This document shows, one piece after another, positions 23,289-23,547 of a DNA stretch of 23,547 nucleotides (positions are counted from its first letter, which is position 1; each line of letters starts with the position of its first letter). The stretch lies in NCBI GenBank assembly GCA_023457535.1, contig JAEWLN010000193.1, positions 1 through 23,547 of the forward strand, read 5' to 3'. A program made the position numbers and the translations under genes. Under the pieces are notes generated by a model, which searched no databases, was not told the origin of the DNA, and saw only the letters and a list, made by a program, of their open reading frames with translations. This stretch comes from Bacteroidota bacterium. GTDB taxonomy: Bacteria; Bacteroidota; Bacteroidia; Flavobacteriales; Flavobacteriaceae.

Positions 23289-23345
23289 CAACTTCAGCCA
23301 ACAGCCGGTAAGCAAAATTGCCGGGTTTTCGGTAGCTGGAAGTTG
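23289..23345. repeat. Long imperfect palindrome after the AT-rich gene
   Basis: CAACTTCAGC (23289-23298) pairs with GCTGGAAGTTG (23335-23345) with one extrahelical G. Inside it, CCGGTAA (23305-23311) pairs with TTGCCGG (23318-23324) including one T-G pair. It begins 7 nt after the stop codon. It lacks a T-run, so it is not a typical terminator. It resembles in shape a folded recombination site, but proper attC boxes were not found. Confidence 0.55.
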
Positions 23346-23547
23346 TGGTTTCACGAAGAAAGATTATCTTGGCAGAGGGAACTCAGTTCGCTTTGGTCGG
23401 CAACTTCGCCTACCGGCGAAACGTTGAGCGCAATTTGACGTTACCGTAGCCGATAAATTCAGCGGTAAAAAATTCCTACATTTTTTTATTTTTTTTTCGC
23501 GCCTGAACCGGAAGAATGACGGTTCAGATACAGGCTTCTTGAGGGAA
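23346..23547. other. Non-coding end of the window
   Basis: No supported gene. It holds a short hairpin TTCGCC-TACC-GGCGAA at 23405-23420, an interrupted AACGT / ACGTT pair in 23419-23443, a T-rich stretch at 23480-23498, and a perfect 8-bp inverted repeat CTGAACCG / CGGTTCAG at 23503-23527. The last is not followed by a T-run on either strand. Confidence 0.5.

Noticed and set aside
23503..23527. Perfect 8-bp inverted repeat as a terminator
   Set aside because: Neither strand has a T-run directly after the stem; on the minus strand an A-run follows.

Overview
The window comes from a member of the Bacteroidetes, most likely a Flavobacteriaceae species with a fairly GC-rich chromosome (sampled coding stretches are near 50% GC). 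Four things point there: many genes are preceded by the Bacteroidetes -7 box TAnnTTTG; two secreted nucleases carry type IX secretion (T9SS) sorting tails; Rho has a long Asn/Gln/Gly-rich insertion and lies next to a DUF4293 gene; and an ECF sigma factor is followed by a Spy-like 'sensor of ECF-type sigma factor' gene.

Layout. 1-2096: end of an SRPBCC/GyrI-like protein, then an ECF sigma factor, a single-pass anti-sigma candidate and a Spy-like exported protein. 2142-3173 (minus): exported Asp-box (YCF48-like) beta-propeller protein. 3309-4595: exported protein with an Arg/Asn-rich tail. 4717-6675: Kup potassium transporter. 6810-8024: RsmB-like rRNA m5C methyltransferase. 8037-10333: two tandem endonuclease I paralogues with T9SS tails. 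10405-12168 (minus): rho, divergent from a DUF4293 membrane protein. 12922-15614: two-component module (NarL-type regulator, unknown 92-aa protein, TPR sensor kinase), converging on a metallophosphoesterase. 16281-20387: truA, an ABC exporter and lpdA, transcribed rightward.

20453-23547 is accessory in character. It holds about 0.8 kb of tandem repeats (104-bp unit, with an extra 41-bp module in half of the linkers), a structured element, a tyrosine recombinase, the orphaned C-terminal tail of a lost gene, a very AT-rich small gene that resembles an immunity gene by position, and a long imperfect palindrome. The structured element occurs a second time, fused to the 3' end of truA. The two copies differ by paired changes that preserve stems, so it may be a dispersed RNA element. 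The recombinase with its repeat array, and this paired element, are the least explained parts of the window.

How the genes work together: most of the window is housekeeping (tRNA and rRNA modification, Rho, Lpd, K+ uptake) mixed with envelope-stress sensing and secreted nucleases. No rRNA, tRNA or CRISPR array was recognised.
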